From Varroa destructor (taxonomy: Eukaryota > Arthropoda > Arachnida > Mesostigmata > Varroidae): a DNA stretch of 64,000 bases. The DNA lies in NCBI RefSeq assembly GCF_002443255.2, contig NW_019211457.1, forward strand, positions 48,633,233-48,697,232. Direction: 5' to 3'. Under the pieces are notes generated by a model. It did not search any database, was not told the DNA's origin, and was given only the letters and a program-made list of their open reading frames with translations. Shown piece after piece: positions 24,595-36,145 of the stretch; within the stretch, counting starts at the first letter, position 1; every line of letters begins with the position of its first letter. The position numbers were made by a program, and so were the translations under genes.

Positions 24595-26930
24595 GTTTCT
24601 TCCGGCTAACGCTAACTTCGGCGGCAACCTTTAGCTCTACACAATCCTCAGTTTGCACTACAAGCATCACAGACCCAAAAAGGACATGTCACAAATGCAC
24701 TACTGCTGTTTAGCAGTTCGCTGCTGAAATACTGCTTATCCGCTCGCTCGCTTGTCCGCCCGCCCGCTTGTCAACATTACCAAACTGGGCGACCACCGCT
24801 CAACGTTCGTTCGCTCCACGATGTGACTCCGCTCTACTCCTCTCTGCTTACTCGACGACAATGACGACGAGTAGAGGTACGAGCATTACACGCCGGCAGC
24901 AGCAGCGACAAAAACGAGGAAATGCTTACTATGCTCACACTTCCACAGTCGCTTTTTACAAACGGTTGGCACAGCCACCGTCCGTGTGGAACGATGACGA
25001 CGACGACAGCAGAGGCTATGTGACTGTGGCAGTTTATCAATGCACGATTGTAACTGCGATGGCTGGCGCCCTCACAATAGACACTGCTACGGCAGTAGCC
25101 CCAGATTTAGCGGTAGTATCAGAGGCTGCTAGGGCTGCCGATAGTGTTTCGAGAGAAGAGTGTTTCAACAGACGAACAAATAGACTAACACAATGAGACG
25201 CGAAAGGATAACTGTCACAACCACGGTTCCAGGCTGCCACCGCGTCAAACGCAACTCAGGTGTTCCCTACTTAGTCAGCTAACCCTGTTCGGTGTTCCTC
25301 AGACACTTTGTTAAGCGTGTCCGGGCGCTCGACGCTAGAGGTCTCTACAACGACGTAAATGTCGAGGCGTTTGCTTACTAGTTGTTGATGTTGTTGCAAT
25401 CGTCAATAGAATAAAGCAGTTGATGAATATCGCCGTTTCTGCTCAAGTGGCTTCACACACGTATGACACGCAATTACCAGTCACACGCACACACAGATCG
25501 AATTAGCCCGTCACTCTTTGTCGTTCCTTTTTTTGTCAACTCGTTACTGCTGTCTCCAGCATATATGGAACGCGTGTGCTCAGCTGTTAACCGCACACAG
25601 GACAGTTGGCTAGACACTGTTAGTTAGTTTTGGTATTGCTCAATTAGTCTGCAGACAGATTGATTAAAGCGTCAAAACGGGCATAAATGCGACCGAACAA
25701 TGCTATCCTGCGCTTGTATTCCTGTTCCTTGTTATTGGGGTACGGAATACACCACATCGCTTTAACCACGTCTATCTTTAACCGCAGGACAACTGCTTGT
25801 CTGCCTTCCTCCTTTTGCTCTGTTGCCCAGTTGCTACTTGCAGGTGCAGAAACAGCAGTCGCGGCCGTCGGCCATCCTTTGGACACGGTTCTTTCGTTCG
25901 TTCGCTCGCCCGCTCGACCGCGCACTCGAACACGGAGGCGCGCGCACACACACATTCTTCCCACCCAGCGAAACAGGCACTGGCTCGTTAGTGGCTCGGT
26001 TAGTCGGTCCCTCAGCTTGAGTCTTTGCCTTTGGAATTTGTGTGTATATCCGCCTTGTGTAGTTGGGAGAGTCTGTGTGCTTTTTATATGTGTCATATAT
26101 GGGCATTTGGTTCTCCCTAAATATCTATTTATGATTCATTCGTTTTTGTCGTGTGTCTATGTGTTTGCGGATGTGCCAAGTGTACGTATCTGCGCCTGCA
26201 TACTTGTCTGTGTGTATGTGTGTAAGCAGTGGATGTTGGCGTGTGAATGTATGGCTTATCAACTTTATAACGTGCGAGGAGGAAGAAAGTCAGCAAGCAG
26301 CGAACTCCGTAGCAGGTATATGTAGATTAACGAAGAGCCAAAGGCAAACCAGCACGTCGGTAGGATAGCCTGCTGCACGCATTTCCTGTGGTCTGTGAGG
26401 TCGCGCAAAGGGGAAGGAAACCACGCATGCGTCAGAAGACGACAGCCTTGTCCGCTGCTGCCGCTGTCGCCGTCACTGCCTTTACCATCATGTTCAGGAG
26501 TCGACCCCTCACTCCTCCTGCTTAGTTCAAACACGACGTATCCTACAGTCCCCAGGGTCGCAGCCCCCTCGGCTGCGCGGCTTATAAAGTGCACCATCGC
26601 CGCTACCTATGGCGCAGCGGTTATCGCCGGAAAGCACGAGTACGGACCCTTCGCCAACACGCGCAGAAAACTCGACCATTTCCTAATTCGTACCTAATTC
26701 ACCTTACTTTTTTCGCACTGTCCTTAAACCTAGACCCCCTTCCCGCGTCTCTGGCAACAAGCAAGCAACTCTTTAGCCAACGATGGCCCATCGCCATCTT
26801 ATGGTTGTGGGCCAACACTAGATATTATTGGCCAGCTACCCCAAGCCACAGCCCATTCAGAGTCTAACTTGCCGTTTAGTCTACCACTACAACCACAAGC
26901 CTGTCAACCTAATCTTCATTTTAGACTAAG
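24595..26930. other. upstream flank of PKA-R1 (5'UTR/promoter expected), no other gene
   Basis: GC-rich sequence with simple tetranucleotide patches such as CGCT/CGCC (24740-24770), TTCG (25885-25915) and CA/GT-rich DNA (25930-26225). Long open frames on both strands here lack any recognisable domain. The 5'UTR of PKA-R1 must begin in or beyond this stretch. Confidence 0.5.
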
Positions 26931-27724
26931 GCAAATCGAGGTTGAAGTTTAGTTTTTCCCAGACTTTATAGAAGATATTAAGATAGAACAAAAACCGCGA
27001 TGTTCAAATTTCGGTCCTATTTACCGGCTACGTCGTATGTACATATTACGTATATGCATTGTCAGGGGTGCAGTTTTTTTAAGTTTTAATTTTTATACTT
27101 GTTGAACTTATAGTAACGGCGATCGCTCTTTTTATTGTTTATATTATTTGCCTTGATCCCGATCAAATACTGACCATCGAACGACTACAGCGATTCTGTA
27201 GAGAGTAAGCTGTTTTAAAACAAACTTTATTTACAAAAAATACACTATATTTACACTTATATATATGCAACGACACATTATAATAAATTATTAAAAACGT
27301 CAAATATATAATAGAATGATAATAAAAAACACCTCTATAGAAATGAACTGCCAAGGCCCGTTCTTATTTAGTTGGAACTCAGTATGGATCAACCACGTAT
27401 CGAATTCTTTCATCCAGTGCGTTTTTGTTGTACCACTTCAATGACAAGAGCTCCAAGAAACATCAATATAAACCACCGTCGGAGCCATTGAAGTATAAGA
27501 ACAAGTTTGTTGTAAAAGTTATTCCATTACAGCGTCGTTTCCGTCTATATAGCCTGTGAATGCCCTCTCAATACTTGACTCAGATTTACTCGATACATTT
27601 AACAATAGTCAGCGACGGAAATGGGAAGAAAAAACTATTTGAAAAACAACTGGTTAGCGATCACTTTTTAATTTAGCCAACGATTTAATTAACGAGTAAT
27701 AACTATAATCCTTTAATTTAACCC

Positions 27725-27741
27725 ATAGAAACCCATTATAC

Positions 27742-27781
<40 letters not shown>

Positions 27782-27798
27782 GTATAATGGATTTCTAT
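27725..27798. repeat. inverted repeat with (AT)n core
   Basis: Two 28-bp arms (27725-27752 and 27771-27798) are reverse complements at 26 of 28 positions and flank a TA-dinucleotide run. The non-AT part of each arm (around CCATTATACT) shows this is more than a microsatellite. It could be a tiny foldback element, or an (AT)n tract whose flank was copied inverted during replication slippage. Confidence 0.75.
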
Positions 27799-29951
27799 AT
27801 ATATATATGCAGCGTATACTATTAATCAGGAGCTATCAAGGGATTAATTTCTGTGTAAATAAAAACCGCTTCTCTATAGTACATCCTTGCCGAGAAAGTA
27901 TATTTTAAAATTTCTGAGGCTTAGAGTTCTTAATTAGCTCTGAACAACCTAATGTTATGCAATAGGCTTGAGATTTTAGCGATTTGATGATTACTTTGAG
28001 GCGTCAGGAGAGTCCAACAGTGAAGCAGTAGGGTTGACTGACTCTGGAAAATAACACAAAAAGACAACATTTTTTTTTAACTAATTTCTACTATGTATCT
28101 ATAACAGATCAAAGAATACTTTTTCTTTGTTTTGTATTATTTGATACTGTAGTATAAATAAATTAATGTACAGTCCCGTTTATTCCAAAGATAGAAACGA
28201 CAACATGATAGCCATTTTTTTTTCAATGAGACTAAAGTAAGCTAACTACTATGGGACAAAGACACTCATTTCGACAAAAAGAAATTCTTGTCTCCCACTT
28301 TTTCAACATCGAGCTTTCGCTTAGACATAAGGTGCAAAATTCGAAGATGATTATAAACGAAGTATCCTCAGCTAAGTTTACAAGTTCAATGTGACTCCCT
28401 TCCACATTTTTTGGAGCAACATGTTAACAGAATTTTGTGTGAGTAAGAAGGAGTCAAATCTCTCCGAACAAACAGATTTTATAGGCTTCAACTTAAAATG
28501 TTTGTTAAAATTAAACCTGACTTAGTTTGTTATATTTATGAAATCCTGAGATAACATTTATTCAAGAGCGATCTTTAAACTTATACCTGAAATTCAGATA
28601 TAAGGTAATCGCAGTATAAGTTTTTATTTTCTCTAAAACGGTCCAGTTTACATAAGAAGTTTGCAAGAACATTATTGAAAAACTCAGATCATATCTGTCT
28701 GTAATGTCAGACACCCGTACTAATTTCAACGTGTTTAATGAGAAGCAGCTAGACGTCTAGATAAATTTCTTCATTCATATTTTTTCAAGTCTTATCCATT
28801 ATGCGAAGAAAGCGTTTACTTTTTAAAGTTTTTAATGTATTTGTTGAGTTATTTCAGTTTTTCTGATACCAGTCTGGTTTAACCAGCATCACTGAACGCT
28901 AGATTTAATAGCCAGAACTACAGTCGATATTTGGCATCATTTCGAAATGTATCTAATATTCTAGAAACTTTGAACGTAGTTGAAGCTATATTCGATAGTT
29001 CTTCCGATACTTCAAGTTCAATCGAAATTATGTAATATGTGTAGTATAACACATACTATGCAATTTGTCTCGACAACTAAGAGAATAAGTATAGGAACAT
29101 GCATCAGTCTATTATTCACAAGTATCGTGTACTCCGTATCTTGAGAAGGTTATGTCATAATCGTTAAGGATGTTAATAATTACTTGAAAAAGTGAGATCA
29201 CAAAGATCATAAAAAGCAACATTTTAAAAATACCCCAATTTGCCGCAATTAAAAGTGGTGGCGTGACTTTTCCGCTCTACGGTAAAGACCTTGCAAAATT
29301 CTAGAACTATTTATTTGCAAATGTAACATTGGTTGTAGACTAAGTCAATTCAAATGTCATTTAGGGTTTAATAAGTAAATGTCTCAAGTTCCTAAGGTCG
29401 GCACTGCTCTTAAACATTATTTCAGGCAGTTGGTTCCCAGCACAAAAAATATGTTTATTTCAAGCTTCCATTCAGTAAAAATTCTTATGACTCAGACGAC
29501 TAGTTTAATCCTACGGACGCTATGTGTTCTGCATACGGTCAAAAAGTGTGTTATTTTTATTTCTCTAGACCTAATAGTCGTAGCGGAATGGTTGAATTAC
29601 TAACAGGAATGATCGTGACATAATAATGCGGTTACTAGTCCAATTATTTCATTATCTGGCTTATGAAACCCAATGATAGTATGAAAAGCTGCATGTGTAA
29701 ATATTGTGAAAGTAAACTCTATAGATTATTTCGGCCGATGCAGCCTAATTTGTACGATGAATCAGGTATCGAGATTAAATATCTAGCTTTTTAATGTAAA
29801 GTAAAATTTTTAACAACTTCAACAAGTTTTGACATTATATTTATACTTATGACGTATATTGCATTATAAAATACGACCGCTGGAAGCTGGAAGAGCTAAC
29901 AGAAAGGCTTTATACACTCATAGCAGGTCAGAATCGGAAACAGATTTATTG

Positions 29952-29977
29952 TATCTAATATATGTGTATATTAGATA
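29952..29977. repeat. perfect 11-bp inverted repeat
   Basis: TATCTAATATA and its exact reverse complement are separated by TGTG. It sits just upstream of the gypsy-like relic; any link to that element is unproven. Confidence 0.6.
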
Positions 29978-30049
29978 TAAGAAATATATCCTTTTCACTC
30001 GTCCACATTGCCCGTAGGATACCTTTATCTTGCGCCCAATCTTTTCAGA

Positions 30050-32230
30050 TGTGATGTACGTTAGCAGTGACGCGACGCTGCCGTGGTTTGCAGTACATGT
30101 ACTGTACGATTTGCTTTTCAACACTGCATTCTGGCTTCAATCAAGGTAGAAGCTTCTACGACATATGAGGATGTTGGAGTAAAGCATGCAAGAAGATTGA
30201 CTTCCCAGGCCGGAGCACCTGTCGAGGAGGTTGTATATTCTGGAACCCGTTTCTATTGGCGAACACCCGGGCATGGGTTTCGGTCTTTAGTTTGGACACG
30301 ACCGGGCTCTTGGCCTAACCGCGGTCCTGACAGTTCTGGCAAACTTTAACTAGTAGAGTAATTCGAGTGAAGCTGCGCGTAAGGCCTCGCTAATTGTAAT
30401 ACTCATTGTGAGGGCGACCGCCAGAAGCATTGCGGGGACGGAGAAGCCAAGCGACTGCGGAATCTAGTAAGTCTACGATAAGTACGGGAAACTAAGAAAG
30501 GTACCGGGAACGTACTTCGTGAGTCGTTTCGTACTCACCAATGAGCACCCCCATTACCGGTGAGTCGAGGATGCAATTGGTTTATGTCGCAAAGAAAACA
30601 ACAAATGTTAAATTACGTGATTCAGCACTTGTGCAATAGGCAGGCTGGTCCTTCTGATAAAGGAAAACGGTTCTATCCGTGTTTGTGTGAACCACTGCGA
30701 ACTAAACGCGGTAATAAAGAAAGAAGTCTTTCCATTGCCGCGGACCAATGACGCCCTGGATGAGTTGAAGCAGGCGCAGGTGTTTTCTACCCTGGACTTT
30801 ATGGATAGCTGTTAGCAGATCCCCGTGGCACAAAGAAGAAACCGCATTTTATGCCTTAAATTGTCTATATTAATTCACGCGGATGCTTTTTTGGTTAGCC
30901 AATGCTTCGACGACTGATACGTTATTGGGTAGGCTGAAGTATTAGGGTGCTCCAGTCTCTATCGTTAACATATTCTCTGCGCAGTTTGAATAATATCTAC
31001 ACAATTTTCAAGAGGTACTCTGTTCTCCATGCTACTGATTTACACCTTAAGATGTGAAAGTATTCGTCCTTTGTGGAGAACGACGTGTACCTTGAACACG
31101 GGGCTTCCTCACTAAAGGTTGCGGCGGAAGATACGTTAGCGCTTCTACTACTAGTTTGTTACGGAGTTTTCTGGGGGTGACGTCTTACCGCCGGTTAGTA
31201 CGCGACTTTAGTATACAATTTGTTGAAAGCGGACATCTCTCTCGGTGAACTGCATCTCCCCAGGCAACATTTCAAGCCTTGAAAGGAACCCTGATGAGTG
31301 AACCCACCTCGAGCGACGACGGTCCAATGGTGATGATCGTCTAGTTTGACGAGGACTTAGATGGACTTAGAGCGCATGACGGTTTATGTTAATGGGCGTC
31401 TCACAATTCAAGAGATGAAGTAGCACCTGTCGAAAACGGAGTGTTTGGCTGTTGTGAGGCCGGAAAGGCAATTCTACCCACACCTCATGCCTCTATGACC
31501 GGTTTTGCCGTGTGAGCAGTATTCGTTCTGCCACCAAGATCGTCTGAACTTGACGAAAACTGCTCACTACTTGACGTCTCGTTACGTCTCAAAATGAGAA
31601 TATAGGCGAAAATCCTGATGCACGTCCGCAGCTGTGGCATTTGTCAGCGGACAAAATCAAGCTGCGGGCGCCGTCTGCCCCAGACACCTGTAGACCCGCC
31701 GACCCTTTCGTAAAGATAGGTCTAGTTTAACGGGGCCTCTGCGTGTGCCTGGTAAGGCATCTCTGTTCGTGCTAGTGGGTACAGACTACTGCATCCGTTT
31801 TGTTCACCTTTTAGCGGCCTGTGGCACGACAACCCAAACCGTGGTAGAAGCCCTCGACGCCGTCAAGGACCGCTACTGGGCTATGGACGCAGCTGTCAGG
31901 ACAATGTTAGCTACTTCAAGGCCCTGTGGCAGCGTCTGGTACGCTTCGATATTTTCTGCATAACGACTGCCGTAGCCCATTCGCAAGAAAAAGAACAGGT
32001 AGAGAGCGATCCACACGGTCACGGAGCAATTGTTCGCGAAGCGGAGAATTAAGTCATTCATATTCCTTTAAGTCGCAGAGTATCGCGAAATTTGTAGCAA
32101 ACAAAGCTCGACCATTGAAAACTGGCGACTGATGGGTGGGCGGGAGGACACCGACATCCATAACAGGTCGGAAGCGAAAACACGTTGTAACAATAACATT
32201 TGTACGCCTGTTTTAACATTTACACTAAAC
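30050..32230 (+). mobile_element. decayed Ty3/gypsy-type retrotransposon, pol region
   Basis: Translated pieces in shifting frames follow the order of a Ty3/gypsy polyprotein. About 30500-31150 resembles reverse transcriptase (a Phe-Pro-Leu-Pro-Arg-Thr-Asn-Asp-Ala-Leu-Asp segment near 30735-30765, then Phe-Ser-Thr-Leu-Asp). About 31400-31560 resembles RNase H. From about 31600 comes integrase: a zinc-binding Cys-Gly-Ile-Cys-Gln-Arg-Thr-Lys segment near 31630, core-domain sequence at 31745-31900, and Glu-Gln-Val-Glu-Arg near 31998, matching the family's catalytic-Glu region. Stop codons and frameshifts interrupt every domain, the aromatic residue after the polymerase Asp motif is lost, and no intact reading frame over about 70 codons remains. 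I found no long terminal repeats. Outer edges are approximate, judged from the GC-richer composition. Inactive. Confidence 0.85.
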
Positions 32231-32538
32231 TAGTAAAGTAAATATGACTGAATAATTATCAAAGTTCAGCAACGAAAGCTGAGGGCTAGTGATCCACAGC
32301 AACTTCAGTTGCTCTATCTTCGAAGAATAGGTGGATTTTGTGATGAAGTTACATTTGACTTATTAAAAAGAGGTGCAATCTATGAGGTGATTTTAAGACA
32401 GTTCTAAAGAAGAATCCCATGGATATATATATATATATATATATATTAGTATATATATATAACGGAGCATCGCGAAATTATTGATGGTCTTGAAGCCAGA
32501 ATTGAAATAATATCTTTCTGTGTTTCAAAACAATTTTA
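32231..32538. other. short spacer with (AT)n tract
   Basis: Between the gypsy relic and the mariner relic. It includes an AT microsatellite at about 32423-32461 where the 3' terminal repeat of the mariner copy would be expected. Nothing else seen. Confidence 0.5.
32423..32461. repeat. (AT)n microsatellite, interrupted
   Basis: About 38 bp of AT dinucleotides with one TTAG interruption. Confidence 0.9.
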
Positions 32539-33593
32539 CTAAACTAAACATGCACTATTTTGATCGATGACCTTTTGCCATTTTTCTAACAACATATTCC
32601 CGTTACTGTAAAACCTATATGGTTTCTATTGAAAAAATTGTGACAAGTGATTTTTGCATCGACACTGGAACTAAACTGACACCATTAAGGTAGTTCTGTG
32701 GAGACCGAAACAGATGGTGCAGGATTCAGGGTATGCGGTGGATACATAAAACATGTCCTCTCAGTTTTCGTCGGGAAGTTAAAGACGTATGTGGTACGGC
32801 GCTTTTATAATGAAAGACGACGTCCTTGCTCTTCACTGTTGGCTTGTTAATGGCTTGTTATAATCTTATTAGTTGTTACCAGTAAAGGTCGCAATCAATC
32901 ATTTTGCCATGCGGCAGTAGCTTATGAAATATGGCTCCCTTTCAATTTTACCAAACACATTACATCATCTTCGCTATCAGGCCGAGTTAGTCTACAGATT
33001 GTGAAGCGTATTTTTTTTCACATATTGGCATTCACTTTCCATCACTCGTGGTCAACCGCTTAAGAAATGGCTCACTTTCATTTTGTTTGTGCAGTTTCGC
33101 AGACGGAAATATAGGCGAGTAAATTCTTTCGCGTCAGTTCGTGTAGCACGCATAATACACCGAGCTTCTTTTTATTAGTCAGCCTTTTTTGAAATGGCTT
33201 AAAGCTTTGGTGGTGTGTATTCAGTTACTTAACAATATTACGGTTACTTACGCGTCGGTCTTGTTCAACTTCCACAATAATTTTATTAATTTTTTTCGCA
33301 ATTGGAGAAGCATTTTTACATCGAAATTTTCAAAATGAAAACAACCAAACCATCGTTAAGCTATTTCTTTCGATAACGCATCTTAATTACAAATAGCATA
33401 ATTTTTTACGAGCTTTTTTTGGCAGCATTTGTGCTTTTGTCGTAAAAAGTTAAAAAATGGCGATTTTTTAAAACAGAAATTTCATTCATGATTAAAGCGC
33501 TTTGTCTTAAATCTGAATAAAAAAGTTTAAACAATTTTTGCATTTCTACTACTGTCAAATTTAAGTTTTCAAATAACACTAACGTCGACCCAA
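32539..33593 (-). mobile_element. mariner transposon relic with transposase pseudogene
   Basis: Reading leftwards, fragments in changing frames follow a mariner transposase in order. N-terminal helix-turn-helix pieces lie at about 33470-33330 and Arg-Trp-Phe followed by Asn-Phe-Asp-Val-Lys near 33340. Val-Glu-Gln-Asp-Arg-Arg-Val-Ser is near 33270 and the His-Glu-Leu-Thr-Arg-Lys-Asn-Leu linker near 33140. Leu-Leu-Pro-His-Gly is near 32920, a block matching the region of the second catalytic Asp near 32800, and a C-terminus Met-Leu-Leu-Glu-Lys-Trp-Gln-Lys-Val-Ile-Asp-Gln-Asn before TAG (32541-32539). The catalytic Asp of the His-Gln-Asp-Asn motif reads as Lys, and the third-Asp region is scrambled. 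A terminal-repeat-like TTGGGTCGACG lies at 33593-33583; its partner is not visible. Dead copy. Confidence 0.85.
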
Positions 33594-35930
33594 CTCGTTG
33601 TTTGAGATACGTGATTGATATACGTCGTTTATCTAGAAAAAAAACGGTCTTTCGACAACTCATACTATGAAAAAATTACTTAATTAACACGAAGGCTCCT
33701 GAGAAGTTTCAGCTCATATTTTACAGCTTTACGATTTACTAGGATTTCACCTTCATAATTCAGATGGCTACTTTCGCAACGGTTGAGAATGAAGATCTTA
33801 TGATCTCTATATACCCTATGATCAGATTTTACGACATATAAATGTGAAAATTATAGACAGAAGTCTATTTTAAAAATGAAGTAAAGTCAATGCAACAAGA
33901 TCAAAACTTTTGTAGGTTTGAGATTTCTAAATATAAGTCTAATTCTGCGCGGGTAGTGGAATCGCTGATTGCTATCACGCTGCTGCTACATCTAGACCTT
34001 ATTCCAAAACGTCGAACAACAAAAATTGGAGACTATGTGTACCCTCGCGTAATGTATGACTAAATTTGCCTCCGAATAGAAATAAAAGCTCGAGAAATAA
34101 ACTATATAATAATAACCTTAGCCCATAAGGTCACATTTTTATGAGGTGTTTATTTAATATAAGAGAACAGACAGGATTTTATACTCGTTTTATTTAAACA
34201 AATAGCGTCACACATGCGTTGATAGCCGAAACCTCAAATATAGTTGGACGAACACGGAAAAACGCCACTAAATTATGTTTGAGAAGTATGTAGCTAAACA
34301 TACATAAATACATTCTACGTTTTGTCAAAATGTAGAGAAAGTGTCTTAAAAGTTACTCCAGATCACAACAATATAATGATGATAGCTTTCGGCGTAATAA
34401 TAGTTTTCCTAAATATAAACGGCAAACTTTTTATTCATAACTATAGGTTATCTAACTAATAACAGATATAGTTATTGAATATAGCACACCCTGCAGCAAC
34501 GAATACATTCGAAATCGAAATAGTTCAAAATCTGTTAGAAGACAATAAAAATAACATCGTAAACAATCTTGGTTCGACGGGTGGTATTACATTCATGATT
34601 ACTTATTACGGTGAGATCGGCGCTCCAGTCGCTACAAAAAAGCATCAAGTTCAACGAAAAATTGCACAAGCAGTCTTTGCTTAAAACTAAGTGTTTTAAC
34701 AAACGAAAGACCTCTGAGTTTCGCTCTAAAGGAAATCAAGTTGCTTCAAATAAAAAAAAATTAATGTTACCAACACATTTTGCATCACAAACAGATGCGT
34801 CTCAACATATTAAATTTCCTATATCTTCCCTCGTAAATTTTACCATTCTAGAGAGAAATCATATATATATANNNNNNNNNNNNNNNNNNNNNNNNNNNNN
34901 NNNNNNNNNNNNNNNNNNNNNNNNNNNNNNNNNNNNNNNNNNNNNNNNNNNNNNNNNNNNNNNNNNNNNNNTATATAAAGTTACGCAGATGCGCAAGAGT
35001 CATCAAGATGGTTACAACTAAAACACCGTAAAACGTGTGCAAAGGGGGTTTATTGCAATAATTGACTCTGAACTAATTTATATAACAAGTTCGTCCCTTT
35101 ACGTATTCACACTGGTTAATATAATAGCTTCAAATTATTTTAGAGCACAACATTTGGCTGTTTTACACGCACTCATAGCAGATACGATGTCTGGGTGAAA
35201 CTCGGGTGCATCGGGTTTACTTTGAGCTTTATTTAAGTTCACTACTTCAACAGCGACGTTGCAAACTATTTTATCAATATGCATTATCCAAAAGAATAAC
35301 TCTGTTTTCCCTAGAGTATTTTATTAAAAATTTCATATATTTTTTTTATTTTTTGAAAAATGTTAAGTTAATACTTATTTTTATTCGCCCCAATTGAAAT
35401 TGCTTTGTTTTAAAAATAATTAAGGATTCATAGGGACTTCTTGTCTAGTGTATGTATAGATATATTCACACAATCATTATTCTGGAGTCAACAGGCAGTA
35501 GTGCCTTCGCTAACGCACGTTTAAGGTACTTTACTCGGATTTATTTAACCACCAAAGAGCATTTTTCTTCGAACTGTTTCATAAGTGTCCTTGCCTTAAT
35601 CGAACTACACTGCTGTATGTAAATTTCACAATATAAAGGTCAAATTCGGTTATTTTCAAGAGCAATAACCAAATATTTTGCTATGACGTTTAAGAATGTA
35701 TAGTACTACAACTACAATGTTTCCATTTTAAATAAGAGGCCAAATTATGCGAAATAATAAGTATTATCACAATTGAATCCATTCAGTAAGGATCTGGTAT
35801 AGTTCGCTTTTTATGTTCCCTCTCCTTTTAACTTCTCCAATCTCTGTTTACTTTTATGAACCATGCGAAAATGCTTTCTCTACCTCTCTTTCTTTGTAAG
35901 CCTATTACAACTTTATTTTACAGAGCAGCA
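33594..35930. other. AT-rich intergenic DNA with assembly gap
   Basis: No gene seen. The apparent frame across the gap is an artefact of reading N as any codon. Confidence 0.6.
34872..34971. other. assembly gap (100 N)
   Basis: Exactly 100 N, a common placeholder for a gap of unknown size. It is flanked by ATATATATATA on the left and TATATA on the right, so the assembly probably broke in an (AT)n microsatellite. Confidence 0.98.
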
Positions 35931-35934
35931 TCTT

Positions 35935-36145
35935 GAGGATGCATTCCGTCCCGACTGACTATTTGACAACCGATTAAAAGCGCCTTTGAATGAAAACAAC
36001 CGACAAGCGATTCGTAAATCTGGTGAAAATTTGAATTGCAGTCATATGACTATCGATAAATACCTTAGATCTACGGGATTCTCTCAAAATTTTAAAGTTT
36101 GTATGCCTCATAGACTGAGCCATTCTGCACGATCTTAAGTGACAG
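35935..36145 (+). mobile_element. mariner transposase fragment (N-terminal region)
   Basis: A nearly continuous frame gives Phe-Asp-Asn-Arg-Leu-Lys-Ala, then Leu-Asn-Glu-Asn-Asn-Arg-Gln, Asn-Cys-Ser-His-Met-Thr-Ile-Asp-Lys-Tyr-Leu and Pro-His-Arg-Leu-Ser. This matches the second helix-turn-helix and linker of mariner transposases. It sits on the opposite strand to the relic at 32.5-33.6 kb and covers the same part of the protein with different sequence, so it is a separate insertion. After about 36145 the frame breaks and I cannot follow it reliably; no terminal repeats seen. Confidence 0.7.

Larger units (their letters stand above)
16400..26930. promoter_or_regulatory. GC- and CpG-richer domain over PKA-R1 5' introns and upstream flank
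   Basis: By eye this block is clearly richer in G+C and CpG than the AT-rich sequence on either side, most strongly from about 21 to 26.9 kb, and drops sharply near 26.9 kb. It surrounds the first coding exon of PKA-R1, so it plausibly holds the promoter(s) and 5'UTR exons. Stop codons are rare in such DNA, which explains many overlapping frames of 80-210 codons that show no domain. I could not place a transcription start or a specific element. Confidence 0.4.
26931..30049. other. AT-rich intergenic DNA
   Basis: No gene or recognisable transposon. It contains a large AT-centred hairpin (27725-27798) and a small perfect palindrome (29952-29977) just before the retroelement relic. Confidence 0.6.

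Noticed and set aside
24595..24627. 11-codon upstream extension of PKA-R1 exon 1 beginning at TTG
   Set aside because: The first codon is TTG, not ATG; TTG starts are bacterial-style and an ATG with good context lies at 24594.
24768..25196. 142-codon open frame upstream of PKA-R1
   Set aside because: Compositionally biased, with an Asp run from a GAC repeat and Ala/Thr-rich ends, no recognisable domain, and other frames open on both strands.
25687..26325. 212-codon open frame on the plus strand, with overlapping frames at 25644-26096, 25797-25991 and 25823-26020
   Set aside because: It lies in GC-rich DNA where stops are scarce; the translation is Arg/Thr/Ser- and Cys/Val-biased because of CA/GT- and CG-repeat patches, has no domain, and several other frames of the same DNA are also open.
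29880..32300. long terminal repeats of the gypsy-like element
   Set aside because: I compared the flanks by eye and saw no matching direct repeats or TG...CA ends; only internal pol remnants can be claimed.
34611..35021. 136-codon frame across the N run, and 34848-35042 on the other strand
   Set aside because: Created by reading N as any residue across the assembly gap.
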